This document shows positions 1 to 10,588 of a DNA stretch of 48,875 nt, piece by piece. Position 1 is the stretch's first letter. Each line of letters opens with the position of its first letter. This stretch comes from Methanomassiliicoccales archaeon. GTDB lineage: Archaea > Thermoplasmatota > Thermoplasmata > SG8-5. The DNA lies in contig JAUWNU010000004.1 in NCBI GenBank assembly GCA_030612505.1, positions 1-48,875 on the forward strand, written 5' to 3'. The notes under the pieces were generated by a model. That model did no database searches. It was not told where the DNA came from and was given only the letters and a program-made list of their open reading frames with translations. Made by a program: the position numbers and the translations under genes.

Positions 1-219
1 GCAGATAGACTGGTAATGCTAATTTTTGTGCCAATATTGGTGTGGATAGTCATAGCCTTCTGGAACATGACAGAAGTGCTCACTGTGCCATATCTGGATG
101 TGCCTCTGACGCTGTTTGACCTGATGTTCATCTGGTTCGCATTTGCAGGGCATTTTACTGCAATTCAGAGAGGCAGAAGCGCCTGGAAGATTTTGACTGA
201 GAAGTATGGGGAAAGATAG
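1..219 (+). CDS. C-terminal part of a membrane protein (gene starts upstream of window)
   Basis: Frame is open from base 1 (ADRLVMLIFVPILVWIVIAFWN...); two hydrophobic helices; stop at 217-219. Confidence 0.5.
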   Translation, partial: ADRLVMLIFVPILVWIVIAFWNMTEVLTVPYLDVPLTLFDLMFIWFAFAGHFTAIQRGRSAWKILTEKYGER

Positions 220-261
220 CCGGGTTGAATGCCCCCTGGGCCCATAATTGATTGCCTCATG

Positions 262-328
262 TCCATCATCATAACCCTGCGTTCTGAGGTATTTCTCCGG
301 GTTTTCGTGTTAGGATTGTCTCCTTCAC
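262..328 (-). pseudogene. Decayed fragment of a gene homologous to the 100-aa ORF at 21441-21743
   Basis: tccatcatcataaccctgcgttctgaggtatttctccgggttttcgtgttaggattgtctccttc aligns closely to 21552-21617 (tccatcagcataaccctgctttctgagatatttctccaggactttcgtgtcaggaatgcctccttc) with a 1-nt indel that breaks the frame. Confidence 0.6.
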
Positions 329-401
329 GCTCAAGGTCGCCTAAAATGCTTCGGCCAAGTGTTTACGAAGTTTTATATTCCCATGATATCATAATGGTAA
401 A

Positions 402-3400
402 ATGGATTATATGATAACGAGGGGAGGAAATCCTAAAGGTTTTAACAAACAAATCTTATCTTGGACAATCATAGCAATGGTTTGTCTAGATGCACTCATC
501 GGAATGAGTGTAATTACTCCAAACGTATCAGCTGACAATGTAGTTGTTTCTGCAACTGGTGATTTGAATATCACCACCACTCAAGTCAATATGAACACTT
601 ATATTTCTCTAATGATAAATTTAACAGGAGAGGGTGATGTTTCAAACATAAATATAACAGCACCAACAGCTTTTGATGGAGGGAATGTCTGGGTCAAAGA
701 TATAAATATTTACATTGAGAATGATCTTACCTGGTATTACGGTGTGGAGAATTCTAGTATTTATGGGATAAGCGGTAGCCAAAGATATGCAAATATTACA
801 TTGACAACATTCTTCAATAGTACAAGCCTAAATGACAAAATTGTTGTGAATTACACGGCAATCGCCGGAGGTATACCCACAACCAATGCTTTATTTACAA
901 TAGAATTATTTAATGGAACTGGATCGGACTCTGGACCAACGACTATTATTGCAGATGGCAACTTGAATGTAGATGTTTTGGATACAACACCACCAGACAT
1001 CATTGAAACAACTACATCACCTGCAACCACCGGTGAATATTACAATATAAGTGCAGATGTAACTGACAACGTTGCTGTAGATACTGTCTGGTTAGAATAC
1101 AATATGACATCCATCGATGGCTATTATCAAGTAAACAACGTCTCCATGCTATCTATCGACCCATTATACTGGTGGAATATGACTCTCTGGGATAATGCAA
1201 CATGGTTCAATTATACCATTTCTGCCAACGACACCTCTGATAACTGGAATACTTCCATAGATAATGTAGTAGTAAACGATAACGACAATCCGAGTCTTGA
1301 TGCCGATAATTGCGCGGATGTTGGCACTACTGGTGATAATTTCTTTTTTGATGTTAACGTTTCAGACAATATTGGCGTTTCCAGCGTGAACGTTAGCTGG
1401 TCTCACGGAAGCCTCAACGGTAATGACCCCCTGATTGATGATGGGGATGGTACTTGGAATCATGCAATAACACTTGATGATAGCATTGGAGATCTTACCT
1501 ATTCTGTCCAGGTTAATGACACAAGTTTAAATGATGTATCCCAGCCCACTCAAACTATTGCAATAAGTGATAACGATGCACCACAGTTATCAGAGTATCC
1601 CACAGCAAATCCTACTACTGGCGACTCCTACAATTTAACAATAAATGTTACAGATAATATTTCCCCTCCATTATCTTTAACTGTATATTTGAATTATTAC
1701 TGGGCAACGACCACTGGAGATACATCCTGGTCAAATGTAAGCATGGTATATGATTCTGACACCAAATTGTTTTATTATGTTTTGACTGTTCCAAACAACG
1801 CCCAGATATTATATTGGAATGTTTCTGCAAAAGACACTTCAAATAACTGGAATGAAACTGGCCAGATCTCAATTACTGTGATAGATAACAACAAGCCACA
1901 GATAACAGATACATCTGCAGGAACACTAGCTACAGGTGATTCCTTCACAATCACAGCAACTGTAATTGATAATATTGGTGTCGATGAGGTGCGTTTGTAT
2001 TATTATTACGACACCACAACGGGTCCAACATCTGCACAAAACGTGAGCATGAACGACCTTGGTGGTGGCAATTATGATTATATGATCTCCGTACCAGCAA
2101 ATGCTCTGACACTATACTACAATATATCTGCTAATGACACCATTAACAACTGGAATGAAACTGGTTTAGTCCCCGATACTGTATTAGATGATGATTGGCC
2201 CGACATTATTGAAACAACAACTACAGCTGCGAACACGGGTGAATATTACAATTTGACAGCTGTTGTGACAGACAACATTGCAGTAAATACTGTCTGGTTA
2301 GATTACAACATGACATCCATTGACGGTTATGAGACAAATAATGTATCCATGAATCCTTCCTATTGGTATAACATCACGCTTTGGGATAACGCAACTTGGT
2401 TTAACTATACCATTTCCGCCAATGACACTTCTGACAACTGGAATACCTCTACAAATAATGTGGCAGTAAATGACAATGACTTATCACAAATAACTGATAC
2501 GACTGTAGGTACCCCAACCACTGGAGAAACATTCACAATCACAGCGACCGTGACGGACAACGTTGTCATAGATGAAGTACATCTGTATTATTATTTCGAC
2601 ACAGTTGCCGGACCTACCACACCACAGAATGTGACAATGAACGATCTAGGGGGTGGCAACTACGATTATACAATCCCTGTTCCCGCGAATGCATTGGTAT
2701 TGTATTATAATATCTCCGCCAATGATACTTCCAACAATTGGAATGAAACAGGAGAAATTACTCGGAGTATTACTGACAATGACTTGCCTGAGATTGCTGA
2801 TACCACTTCTGGCGTTCCAACGACGGGAGAAACATTCACAATAACTGCAACGGTAATCGATGACATTGCCGTTTATGAAACACATGTATTCTATTACTTT
2901 GCTACTACTACAGGACCTACAAGTCCTCAGAACGTCACAATGAACGACCTTGGTGGGGGAAATTACGACTATACTGTTAGTGTGCCTAGTAACGCGTTGA
3001 CATTGTACTACAATATTTCAGCAAATGATACGACCGACAACTGGAATGAAACGGGCATAACTTCTATTGGGGTCTTGGACAATGATTTACCACAAATCAT
3101 CGATACTACAGTAGGGATCCCTACTACGGGAGAGGCCTTCACGATTACCGCAACTGTAACTGATGATGTTGCCGTTGATGAGATACATCTTTACTACTAC
3201 TTCGACACCACAATAGGTCCTTCAACACCTCAAAATGTGACTATGAATGATTTGGGTGCCGGAGATTATGACTACACCATATCTGTTCCAATAAATGCTT
3301 TGACACTTTATTATAATATCACTGCAAATGACACAAGCAACAACTGGAATGAGACAGGGGAAATTAATTTGAATATCATAGACAACGATTTACCTGAACT

Positions 3401-6400
3401 CATTGATACAACACCTGGTATTCCTACGACGGAGGATCCTTTCACAATAACTGTTACTGTTACTGATGATGTTAATGTAGATGAAGTGCGTCTCTACTAT
3501 TATTACGACACCACAACGGGCCCGACATTTGCACAGAATGTTACAATGAATGATTTAGGCGGTGGAGATTATGACTGCATAATATCTGTACCAGCGAATG
3601 CTCTGACTCTATACTATAATATTTCAGCTAATGACACATCTGACAATTGGAATGAAACTGGGGAGGTGGCCCAGAGTGTAACGGACAACGACTTGCCTGA
3701 GATCGTTGATACAACATCTGGTGTTCCAACTACTGAAGAAACATTCACTATCACAGCGACTGTCACTGATAACATTGGTCTTGGTGAAGTACACCTGTAT
3801 TATTACTTTGATACCACCACTGGATCCACACCATCTCAGAATGTCACAATGAATGACCTTGGTGGAGGAAACTATGACTATACTGTTTCTGTGCCTAATA
3901 ACGCATTGACTTTGTACTACAATATTTCTGCCAATGATACATCCAATAGTTGGAACGAAACCGGCATAATTTCTATTGTCATTCAGGACAATGACTTACC
4001 TCAGATCATTGATACAACAATTGGAACTCCCACTACGGGAGACTCTTTCACAATCACGACGACCATAACAGACAATGTTGCGGTTGATGAGGGATATTTC
4101 TACTATTATTTTGACACTACCTCTGGTTCGACATCTGTACAAAATGTGAGTATGAACGACCTCGGCGGTGGCAATTACGATTATACAATTTCCGTACCAG
4201 GAAATGCTCTGACCTTATACTATAATATATCCGCTAATGACACCACAAACAACTGGAATGAAACAGGTCTGCTTCCTATTACTGTGGTAGATAACGACAG
4301 GCCAGAAATTACGGACACTACTGTTGGAACTCCAACAACGGGAGATTCCTTCACAATCACAGCAACTGTAATTGATAATATCGGTGTTGATGAAGTACAT
4401 CTGTACTATTATTTCAACACAGTTGCTGGACCTACCATACCACAGAATGTGACAATGAATGATCTTGGTGGAGGAAATTTCGATTACGTGATTACTGTTC
4501 CGGCAGATGCCTTGACTCTCTATTACAATATCTCTGCCAACGATACCACAAATAACTGGAATCAGACCGGAGAAATTAGTGTGAGTATTACTGATAACGA
4601 CATCCCTGCATCAACTTGTAGTGTAGCAGGTTACTGGTTCAATAGCACACCGCTCACGATTTCATGGTCCGCAAGCGATAACGTCGATCTTGCCTCTATC
4701 GAGTTGTTCTATCAACATAGTGCAGACAACGGTAGCTGGGGTAATTGGATAAGCTTCGATATTCAACCAACAAGCGGACTAAGCGATTCAGGCACATTTT
4801 CATTCACATGGCCCAATGGGGATGGCTATTATCGATTTGTTACGAATGTCTCCGATATGGAAGGAAATATGGAAAATCCGCCTGGCTATGATGATTCGGG
4901 GGCTTATGACACTACAACACCTACGAGTACGATGACTCTTGGAAGTCCCCAATTTACTAGCTTTGAGACTTACGTTACCTCTAGTACACCCATCAATCTC
5001 ACAGCCACAGATGGTTCGGGAGCAGGTGTATCTTCAACATGGTACAAGATTTGGAATGACGGTTCATGGACTGCTTGGACTTTGTATACTGGGGACTTTA
5101 CGATCCCAGGTAGTTATGTCGATGGTTTTTGTTACATCAATTATAATAGCACAGATGCTTTAGATCAGAACGAGCCAGTGAAAAATGATACGGTGATCCT
5201 GGACAATACTGATCCGATTTTGATCTCTGTAATAGATTTGGTTGAGAACAGTAACTACATCTTCTATACTGGAGCGATGATGTATTATAGTAACGATCAA
5301 CCTATGAGCGACATGTTCACGATCCAAATATCTGCAAGTGACGGTTCTGGCAGTGGTTTGGACAGAGCGGTTGGTGAAACTTTATTTGGAGAATCTAATC
5401 CTACAGACACCACCTACGTTGGTATGTTCGAGATAAATTACACCATTAATCAAAATGAAGACGGCGGTTTGTCCATATTAATTTCTGTTTATGATAATCT
5501 GGGTCACATGAACACGACTGAGTTACAGCTTTCTTTGGATAACCTGGCACCAGATTTGAGTATAACTGGCGTGAGCTCGAACTATCTGGAATACTTCTAT
5601 GAGGCAACATTCGCCTCAATATACTATTTCAGTGACGATGACGGCATAACACATACGTTAACCATAGATGGAACATTCAGTGATGCGGATAGCGGAAGTC
5701 AAAATGTGAGTTTTGAGGCAGGCATTTTCGGTGATTCGCCTTCATCAATCACAGCCAGCCCGTTTTCAACCAGTGAATATACGATTGAACCACTTGTCCA
5801 TACAACAGATACCCTTACAGTGACTGCCTATGATCGGGTGGGAAACCCACGCTCAATCACGATAACCTTTATTGAAGACAATGTCATAATTGGATCTGTA
5901 AGTTCAATAGAGGAGAATAGTGAATATCTATTTTCTCCAGACTTGAGTACCGTTTACTTCGGAGATGATATGATTGGTGCACAGTATTTCTATATAAACA
6001 GTACTTTTACAGATAGCGGTAGCGGGGTCTATAACGTCACATACAGTCCTTGGGGGGACGACAATCCACCAACTGAATACAACCCACCCTGGAACGCAAC
6101 TTATACTGCTGGTGGGAGCGATGTGACAGGAACGATAACGATTACTTATAGAGATAAGGTGAACAACACATTTACAATTACTATAAATATTGTGAGAGAT
6201 ACTGCAGTATCTACAGTGAATGTTTTTGCAATCAATGAAATTTTCAATACCAAATATCTCTACGCAATAGGTTCCACTCTCTACTATAACAACAATTTCG
6301 CAAGCAGTTTTTCAATAGATATTGATGCGTCAGACACTGGGAGCGGCCTGAACCTGGCGAATTTCGAAATCGCATTCGGTGAAGGCGGGGACGACACAAT

Positions 6401-9400
6401 AGAAAATCCTTCGCCAGTGGTTTATACTATGACGTACACGATAGAAATCGGTGCCATATATTCAGAGGCTTTGACCATTACAATCTATGACAACGTAGGC
6501 AATTTCCAAACTGTTGACGCAATGATAATTCTGGATGTGCAAGAGCCTACCATTGAGACTGTCACACTGGTCGAGAACAGTATGTATTTATATTGGGATG
6601 GAAACACGTTATACTATTCTAATGACCAAGTGATGAGCGAACTTTTTACAATTCAGGTCACATCTTTTGAAGGCGGATCCGGCCTATGGAAGGGCGTTGG
6701 AGAGAGTAACTTTGGCGAGACTTTACCCACAGATACAGACTATTCAGATTCCAAATTCGATATATCTTACACGATTGATCAAACGGAAGATGGTGGAAAT
6801 GAATTAACAATCTGGGTGTACGACAACGTCAACAACATGAACTCTACAACCATATCTTTGGAACTGGATAATGACATTTCTGGTTTTATCAATTGGATAA
6901 TAGAAACTTCTCCCTACCTGTATTTCTCTGATTTATCCCAACTGTTCTTTGGTGATGACATGGGTGCCGTGCCACAGTCATTCACAGTCAATTCCACATT
7001 TACAGATGGCGGCGCAGGTATGTATTCGGTGACTTATACCTCATGGGGTGATGATTCGCCAGCAACAAACTATAATTCACCCTGGCAGGCAACTTATGAT
7101 GTGGAAACTGGAGATGTATCCGGAATAATTACCATAATTTACAGAGATCGGGTGAACAACACTGCGCAGGACACGATAACCTTGACCAGGGATATTGATA
7201 TAACAGGCAGTGTAACATCAATAGAAGAATACAGTCAATACGTGTTTGTCGAAGACTTAGCAACGATATATTTTGGTGATGATATGCTCTCAGCACAAGA
7301 TTTTTTCATCAACAGTACATTCTCAGATGCCAGTAGTGGAACCTATAACGTGAGTTATTCAGTATGGGGTGACGATGCCCCGCTTGGAGATTTCAATCAG
7401 CCCTGGAGTGCGACCTATGCCGCAAATGTAGGAGATGTAAGCGACACGATTGTTATAACATTTAGAGATAATGTCAACAACTCTGTGACTTATACAATCA
7501 ACTTACTCAGAGACATTACACTCCCAACAGCAAGCGTATGGGCAATAAACGAGATATTCAACGATCAATATCTGTATGTAGATGGATCGACCCTTTATTA
7601 TAACAACATCATCAACTCCGAGTTTTCGATAGATGTCGATGCGTCAGATACAGACAGCGGGTTGGAACGGGCAAACTTCGAGAGTGCGTTCGGAGACGGA
7701 GGAAACGACACTTCAGAATCAGCACAGCCCACAGTTTATTCGATGACTTATACAATAGAGGCCGGGGTCACATACTCAGAAACTCTCTCGATAATTGTTT
7801 ATGATAATGTCGGAAACACTTTCACAATAAATGTCATAATAACCCTTGACATCACAAACCCAGAGATAGATCTAATAACGACAATCATCGAAAACAGCAT
7901 CAACATCTACTTTGATGGTGTGACCCTTTACTACAGCAACGACCAATCAATGAGCGATGTTTTCACAATCTGGTTAACATGCAGTGATATAGGTAGCGGC
8001 CCATGGAAAGCAGTGGGTGAAAGCCAATTTGGTGAATCAGATCCAACAGATACAACTTACGTTGCACGATTTGAGGCGACTTACACTATACATCAGAATG
8101 AAAACGGTGGTGCTGGGCTTACTATCACGATATATGATCAAGTTTCGAATATCAATACAACAGAGTTACTACTGTCACTCGACAATGACGTATTTGGTCA
8201 AGTCAGTTCAATCGATGAAACCAGTTCGTACATATATGTATCAAGTCTCTCACAGGTATATTTCGGAGACGATATGTCCACAACACAAACAATCACTATT
8301 ACGAGTACATTCACGGATGCTATCAGCGGTACATACAGTGTCAGTTATTCAACATGGGGTGATGATTCGCCGTCAACTAACTTTAATTCTCCATGGCAGG
8401 CGACTTACACCGTGGACATCACGGACACCAATGGCACAATTACCATCAGATACTATGACAGAGTAAACAATATGGCCATAGATATAATATCTCTAATCAG
8501 AGATATAGAAATATCCGGCAGTGTGACATCAATTGAAGAGAACAATCAATATGTGTTCGTGAAAGACCTAAGCACCATCTACTTTGGAGATGACATGGTA
8601 GATCCACAGGCATTCTATATCAATAGTACATTCACAGATTCTGGTAGTGGCGTTTACAAAATCACATATTCGGGTTGGGGGGACGATGCACCACCAGTGA
8701 ATTACAATTCGCCATGGGCTGCAACTTATACCGCGTATGTTGGGGATATTGGTGGCACAATCGTTGTAACCTACTGGGATGAAGTCAATAATTCAGTTAG
8801 TTATACGATAACTTTAATAAAGGACATTATACAGCCAACAGTTAATATTCACGCAATAAGCGATATCTTCAATTCTCAATATTTATATGTAGATGGTTCA
8901 ACCATCTATTACAACAACATCTCAAGCACAGAGTTCTCAATAGATATTAATGCATCAGATGTTGATAGCGGGTTATCCTATGCTCATTTTGAAGAGGTAT
9001 TTGGAGAAGGCGGCATGATTACGAGCGAAGGTGTATCGCCCAAAGTTTATTCTATGGATTACTCAACTGAAATTGGAGCGAATAATTCTGGCTCATTGTC
9101 TATCATCGTTTATGACAACGTGGGAAACTCTAAGGAAGTCAATTTTTTAATTATTCTTGATGTAGAAAAACCAACTATAGAAACCATGACATTGGTTGAG
9201 AGTAGCCCCTACCTATACTGGAATGGAAACACGCTTTATTATTCTAATAATCAGGAAATGGATGAGCCATTTACAGTTCAAATTACTGGATTCGACAACA
9301 GCTCTGGCTTATGGAAGGTCATGGGTGAGAGTCTGTTCGGTGATACTCTACCACAAGACACAGATTACTCAGATTTCAAGTTCGATATATTATACATAGT

Positions 9401-10574
9401 CAACAAGAATGAAGATGGCGACTTGTCCATTGAGTTAACTTTGTACGATCAAGTGTCAAACTGGAACAGTACCATCCTCCCGCTTGTCCTAGATAACAAT
9501 CCTCCAGACATAACCCAAACTATCGAAACGGTGAATCAGATTGGAGAAGTAGCATACTCTAACCAATTTCAAATTTGGTTGAACGGAACCTTTGAGGATT
9601 ATTCAAGTGGGTTGAATCCAGATTCCATAATAATTCAAATTTCGAATGGCACGGGAACATCATATGAATTGCCTTCTAATCTCATTTACATCAACGTTAC
9701 TGAGTGGCGAGCACTTATTGATGTTAATGCATTTCCTAGTGTTCCTATCTCATTTTGGAAATATGTCCAGGTTAAAACATCTGTAGAGGATCTAACTGGA
9801 AACCTAGGCATTACCAGGGTTATCAATTTAGCTATTGAACAGTCACCACCTCAAATTATCGAACCTGCTTTCAATATAAATGAGGACACGATAGCACCAA
9901 TTATAATTTTCACTATCACCGACGAATCACCAATAATGGACAGATTTGTCAGCGTGACACTTACAGATGGGACAGCTATTATGTCAAACTGGACTACAAT
10001 TGGAAACAATCAGTTGTCTGTTACAATCAGCGAAGATATGTCTGAATACGCAGGTCAAGAACTTAGAATCAATGTATTTGTGCTTGATGCTGCTGGGAAT
10101 GAAAACATGACCGTATTTTCAATTACCGTAGCCTTAGTGAATCATCCTCCAATATTCCGTCTTAAAGTATTATCTGGTCCAGAATATAAATTAATTGACT
10201 ATTTGTATATGCGCACGGGAAATTCTCTTAAACAAGATGAGGGGTATCTAATATTCGATGCCTCTTATTTTGTCGATGATAATGGAACCTCTTGGAATCA
10301 AGATGACCGTGACGGGGGTCTTAGAAACCTCACATGGTATTGCGATGGTGAAATAATTGGATATGGTTCCAGTGTATTGGTATCATTTCTAGAGAGTGGA
10401 AGCCATCAGATTGAAATTAAGAGCATAGATGAACATGGGAATGAGGATTCCACAACATTTATAGTTAATGTGAAGGTATCACATTACTACAATAGTACAC
10501 TACTATTGGTCATACTAATTCTCTTGACGATACTGTTATGTAGTTTATTTGCAGCATATAAACACTATTTTTAG
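402..10574 (+). CDS. Giant secreted, membrane-anchored repetitive surface protein (Ig/cadherin-like beta repeats)
   Basis: 3390-aa ORF; N-terminal hydrophobic signal (IIAMVCLDALIGMSVIT); about 100-aa DTTxGxPTTGExFTITATVTDN...NDLGGGNYDY...YYNISANDT repeats, then a second repeat family; many N-x-S/T sequons; C-terminal TM (STLLLVILILLTILLCSLFAAYKHYF). Confidence 0.9.
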   Translation: MDYMITRGGNPKGFNKQILSWTIIAMVCLDALIGMSVITPNVSADNVVVSATGDLNITTTQVNMNTYISLMINLTGEGDVSNINITAPTAFDGGNVWVKDINIYIENDLTWYYGVENSSIYGISGSQRYANITLTTFFNSTSLNDKIVVNYTAIAGGIPTTNALFTIELFNGTGSDSGPTTIIADGNLNVDVLDTTPPDIIETTTSPATTGEYYNISADVTDNVAVDTVWLEYNMTSIDGYYQVNNVSMLSIDPLYWWNMTLWDNATWFNYTISANDTSDNWNTSIDNVVVNDNDNPSLDADNCADVGTTGDNFFFDVNVSDNIGVSSVNVSWSHGSLNGNDPLIDDGDGTWNHAITLDDSIGDLTYSVQVNDTSLNDVSQPTQTIAISDNDAPQLSEYPTANPTTGDSYNLTINVTDNISPPLSLTVYLNYYWATTTGDTSWSNVSMVYDSDTKLFYYVLTVPNNAQILYWNVSAKDTSNNWNETGQISITVIDNNKPQITDTSAGTLATGDSFTITATVIDNIGVDEVRLYYYYDTTTGPTSAQNVSMNDLGGGNYDYMISVPANALTLYYNISANDTINNWNETGLVPDTVLDDDWPDIIETTTTAANTGEYYNLTAVVTDNIAVNTVWLDYNMTSIDGYETNNVSMNPSYWYNITLWDNATWFNYTISANDTSDNWNTSTNNVAVNDNDLSQITDTTVGTPTTGETFTITATVTDNVVIDEVHLYYYFDTVAGPTTPQNVTMNDLGGGNYDYTIPVPANALVLYYNISANDTSNNWNETGEITRSITDNDLPEIADTTSGVPTTGETFTITATVIDDIAVYETHVFYYFATTTGPTSPQNVTMNDLGGGNYDYTVSVPSNALTLYYNISANDTTDNWNETGITSIGVLDNDLPQIIDTTVGIPTTGEAFTITATVTDDVAVDEIHLYYYFDTTIGPSTPQNVTMNDLGAGDYDYTISVPINALTLYYNITANDTSNNWNETGEINLNIIDNDLPELIDTTPGIPTTEDPFTITVTVTDDVNVDEVRLYYYYDTTTGPTFAQNVTMNDLGGGDYDCIISVPANALTLYYNISANDTSDNWNETGEVAQSVTDNDLPEIVDTTSGVPTTEETFTITATVTDNIGLGEVHLYYYFDTTTGSTPSQNVTMNDLGGGNYDYTVSVPNNALTLYYNISANDTSNSWNETGIISIVIQDNDLPQIIDTTIGTPTTGDSFTITTTITDNVAVDEGYFYYYFDTTSGSTSVQNVSMNDLGGGNYDYTISVPGNALTLYYNISANDTTNNWNETGLLPITVVDNDRPEITDTTVGTPTTGDSFTITATVIDNIGVDEVHLYYYFNTVAGPTIPQNVTMNDLGGGNFDYVITVPADALTLYYNISANDTTNNWNQTGEISVSITDNDIPASTCSVAGYWFNSTPLTISWSASDNVDLASIELFYQHSADNGSWGNWISFDIQPTSGLSDSGTFSFTWPNGDGYYRFVTNVSDMEGNMENPPGYDDSGAYDTTTPTSTMTLGSPQFTSFETYVTSSTPINLTATDGSGAGVSSTWYKIWNDGSWTAWTLYTGDFTIPGSYVDGFCYINYNSTDALDQNEPVKNDTVILDNTDPILISVIDLVENSNYIFYTGAMMYYSNDQPMSDMFTIQISASDGSGSGLDRAVGETLFGESNPTDTTYVGMFEINYTINQNEDGGLSILISVYDNLGHMNTTELQLSLDNLAPDLSITGVSSNYLEYFYEATFASIYYFSDDDGITHTLTIDGTFSDADSGSQNVSFEAGIFGDSPSSITASPFSTSEYTIEPLVHTTDTLTVTAYDRVGNPRSITITFIEDNVIIGSVSSIEENSEYLFSPDLSTVYFGDDMIGAQYFYINSTFTDSGSGVYNVTYSPWGDDNPPTEYNPPWNATYTAGGSDVTGTITITYRDKVNNTFTITINIVRDTAVSTVNVFAINEIFNTKYLYAIGSTLYYNNNFASSFSIDIDASDTGSGLNLANFEIAFGEGGDDTIENPSPVVYTMTYTIEIGAIYSEALTITIYDNVGNFQTVDAMIILDVQEPTIETVTLVENSMYLYWDGNTLYYSNDQVMSELFTIQVTSFEGGSGLWKGVGESNFGETLPTDTDYSDSKFDISYTIDQTEDGGNELTIWVYDNVNNMNSTTISLELDNDISGFINWIIETSPYLYFSDLSQLFFGDDMGAVPQSFTVNSTFTDGGAGMYSVTYTSWGDDSPATNYNSPWQATYDVETGDVSGIITIIYRDRVNNTAQDTITLTRDIDITGSVTSIEEYSQYVFVEDLATIYFGDDMLSAQDFFINSTFSDASSGTYNVSYSVWGDDAPLGDFNQPWSATYAANVGDVSDTIVITFRDNVNNSVTYTINLLRDITLPTASVWAINEIFNDQYLYVDGSTLYYNNIINSEFSIDVDASDTDSGLERANFESAFGDGGNDTSESAQPTVYSMTYTIEAGVTYSETLSIIVYDNVGNTFTINVIITLDITNPEIDLITTIIENSINIYFDGVTLYYSNDQSMSDVFTIWLTCSDIGSGPWKAVGESQFGESDPTDTTYVARFEATYTIHQNENGGAGLTITIYDQVSNINTTELLLSLDNDVFGQVSSIDETSSYIYVSSLSQVYFGDDMSTTQTITITSTFTDAISGTYSVSYSTWGDDSPSTNFNSPWQATYTVDITDTNGTITIRYYDRVNNMAIDIISLIRDIEISGSVTSIEENNQYVFVKDLSTIYFGDDMVDPQAFYINSTFTDSGSGVYKITYSGWGDDAPPVNYNSPWAATYTAYVGDIGGTIVVTYWDEVNNSVSYTITLIKDIIQPTVNIHAISDIFNSQYLYVDGSTIYYNNISSTEFSIDINASDVDSGLSYAHFEEVFGEGGMITSEGVSPKVYSMDYSTEIGANNSGSLSIIVYDNVGNSKEVNFLIILDVEKPTIETMTLVESSPYLYWNGNTLYYSNNQEMDEPFTVQITGFDNSSGLWKVMGESLFGDTLPQDTDYSDFKFDILYIVNKNEDGDLSIELTLYDQVSNWNSTILPLVLDNNPPDITQTIETVNQIGEVAYSNQFQIWLNGTFEDYSSGLNPDSIIIQISNGTGTSYELPSNLIYINVTEWRALIDVNAFPSVPISFWKYVQVKTSVEDLTGNLGITRVINLAIEQSPPQIIEPAFNINEDTIAPIIIFTITDESPIMDRFVSVTLTDGTAIMSNWTTIGNNQLSVTISEDMSEYAGQELRINVFVLDAAGNENMTVFSITVALVNHPPIFRLKVLSGPEYKLIDYLYMRTGNSLKQDEGYLIFDASYFVDDNGTSWNQDDRDGGLRNLTWYCDGEIIGYGSSVLVSFLESGSHQIEIKSIDEHGNEDSTTFIVNVKVSHYYNSTLLLVILILLTILLCSLFAAYKHYF
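1000..4600 (+). repeat. Tandem repeats of about 303 nt (about 101 aa) inside the giant surface protein
   Basis: Repeated DNDLPxIxDTTxGxPTTGExFTITATVTD units, for example starting near 2473, 2779, 3082, 3385, 3688, 3991 and 4294; the first copies are more divergent. Confidence 0.85.
5215..9500 (+). repeat. Higher-order repeat of about 1.3 kb (about 440 aa) built from about 105-aa subunits
   Basis: 'xxVENSxYLYxxGxTLYYSNDQxMSxxFTI' recurs near 5220, 6560, 7880 and 9190, separated by 'SIEExxxYxFxxDLSTxYFGDDM' and 'INEIFNxxYLYxxGSTLYYNN' subunits in a consistent order. Confidence 0.75.
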
Positions 10575-10588
10575 TGAGTAATTTTCCT

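Noticed and set aside
229-414. 61-aa + ORF
   Set aside because: Lies over the decayed minus-strand homologous fragment and has no protein features; its end overlaps the giant gene start.
1648-4400. Antisense ORFs in the giant gene (1648-1872, 2646-2885, 4215-4400)
   Set aside because: Mirror the repeat pattern of the sense CDS; no independent coding features.
8017-8466. 149-aa + ORF inside the giant gene
   Set aside because: Alternate frame of the repetitive 3390-aa CDS; arises from repeat composition.
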